From CAZYBO01 sp964645205 (GTDB lineage Bacteria; Pseudomonadota; Alphaproteobacteria; Rickettsiales; SXRF01), in NCBI GenBank assembly GCA_964645205.1, contig CAZYBO010000003.1, forward strand, positions 186,001 through 250,000: 64,000 bases of DNA, written 5' to 3'. The notes under the pieces were generated by a model. The model searched no databases. It saw only the letters and a program-made list of their open reading frames with translations, and had not been told where the DNA came from. Below, piece after piece: positions 63,244-64,000 of this stretch. Made by a program: the position numbers and the translations under genes. How positions within the stretch are numbered: the stretch's first letter is position 1; each line of letters begins with the position of its first letter.

Positions 63244-64000
63244 AGCAACCCGCTTTCCTTCAGGCACGCTGCCACCGCTTCAATCTGCGATTTCTCATGC
63301 AACGCAGAAAAAGCAAATCGCAGCCTCGCCGTATTTTCCTGCACCGTCGGCGGGCGGATAGCAGCGACTAAAAATCCTTTTTCTTCCAGCAGCGCGGATG
63401 CCTTCAACACTTTCTCATTTTCTTTCAAGACCACCGGTACAATAGCGCTCTGCGCGGGCGGCAACTCCATCAGCGATGTAAAATAGCGCGCATGGAAAAG
63501 CGCTTTTTCACCCAGCTCTGGATGTGCGTGCATCACGCCAAGCGCAGCCAGCGTTGCCGCCAGCACCGCAGGCGGCAACGCGGTGGAATATACAAAGCTC
63601 CGCGCAGCATTACGCAGGTAATCCACCAGCGCTTGTGAACCGCACACATAACCCCCATAGCTCCCCACAGCCTTCGATAACGTCCCCATTTCTATATCCA
63701 CGGATTCGGACTTAACCAGTCCTAACCCATGCGCGTCATCGGTCATAAGCCATGCATCATGTTCACGGGCAAGTTGCTTCAATTCCAACAGCGGTGCGCG
63801 GTCGCCGTCCATGCTGAACACGGTTTCAGTGAGAATAAGGCAGTGATGGTGGCTGGCACGATTCGCTTCCAGCAACATCTTGCAATGGGCGGCATTATTG
63901 TGGGCAAAGCGCATGAATGTCGCGCCAGAAAGCCGTGCGGCATCGATCATGCAGGCATGAATGAACTTATCGGCCAGAATCAGGTCACCCACCCCCACCA
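63231..64000 (-). CDS. bioF: 8-amino-7-oxononanoate synthase, 3' part, cut by window end
   Basis: The visible 256 codons encode the C-terminal two thirds of BioF, a PLP enzyme joining pimeloyl-ACP and alanine. VFSMDGDRAPLLELKQLAREHDAWLMTDDAHGLG, the PLP lysine in MGTLSKAVGSYGGYVCG, and SFVYSTALPPAVLAATLAAL match. The start lies beyond the window; the frame is open to base 64000. First of the bio operon seen here; bioA and bioB may lie outside. Confidence 0.95.
   Translation of the reverse strand, partial: VGVGDLILADKFIHACMIDAARLSGATFMRFAHNNAAHCKMLLEANRASHHHCLILTETVFSMDGDRAPLLELKQLAREHDAWLMTDDAHGLGLVKSESVDIEMGTLSKAVGSYGGYVCGSQALVDYLRNAARSFVYSTALPPAVLAATLAALGVMHAHPELGEKALFHARYFTSLMELPPAQSAIVPVVLKENEKVLKASALLEEKGFLVAAIRPPTVQENTARLRFAFSALHEKSQIEAVAACLKESGLLCEL

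Overview
This window looks like a chromosome segment of an alphaproteobacterium of middling GC content. I place it in the class, not in a genus, on three grounds. First, it carries alphaproteobacterial gene families: a DivL-type kinase with Tyr in place of the phospho-acceptor His, a DUF1150 protein, a TIGR02186 (Alph_Pro_TM) protein beside a TauE/SafE permease, and an ExoD protein. Second, it has the conserved blocks ffs-dnaX-ybaB-recR and phoH-ybeY-corC-lnt-XRE-metK-trmB. Third, there is no phage, integrase, transposase or CRISPR array; genes are densely packed, and many start and stop codons overlap (ATGA or TAATG).

Layout. 0.1-3 kb (+): sensor kinase, CheY-like receiver and YoaK-type membrane protein, then an ArsR/SRPBCC pair with its own strong promoter. 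3.2 kb: tRNA-Leu. 3.4-5.8 kb: lon. 5.8-18.8 kb (-): fkbM-like, purU, divL, ahcY, an L,D-transpeptidase, dxs, an unknown anchored protein, argF, argD, an ABC-2 permease, a GNAT protein and a Bax-inhibitor-1 protein. 19-26.5 kb (+): rpmI-rplT-pheS-pheT-DNA glycosylase, an unknown, purB-HIT and a small secreted Ala/Lys/Glu-rich protein. 26.7-32.6 kb: tRNA(CAU), a CigR/RcnB-like protein, cspA, a phytase-esterase-like protein, agmatine-to-putrescine genes aguB-aguA, a YihY protein and an outer-membrane barrel. 32.5-37.6 kb: a CpaA/TadV-like prepilin peptidase, an alpha/beta hydrolase, then a DprE1-like oxidase, a GT-C glycosyltransferase and a DprE2-like SDR, which suggests D-arabinofuranose glycan synthesis. 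37.6-40.2 kb: recR-ybaB-dnaX-ffs. 40.2-49.5 kb: ExoD, ftsK-lolA, DUF1150, the queE-queC-(Mrr-N-like membrane protein) operon, metZ, trmB and metK. 49.7-57.1 kb (-): XRE regulator, lnt, corC, ybeY, phoH, an unknown membrane protein, miaB, a zeta-toxin pair and phhB. 57.2-60.6 kb (+): tsaB, a lipoprotein, TauE/SafE, TIGR02186 and UspA. 60.5-64 kb (-): an RDD protein and bioD-bioC-bioH-like-bioF, cut by the window edge.

A recurring theme is palindromic repeat elements. Four paired copies of one family (GTCATCCCGGC...GCCGGGAT) lie between genes, and a half copy supplies most of the LolA signal peptide. Two other palindromic elements sit in frame inside the L,D-transpeptidase gene and inside pheS, adding extra peptide segments, as Rickettsia palindromic elements do. 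The most interesting items are these in-frame repeats, a perfect 34-nt hairpin covering the divL start codons, the DprE1/GT-C/DprE2 cluster, and the nuclease-less Mrr-N-like membrane protein coupled to queC.
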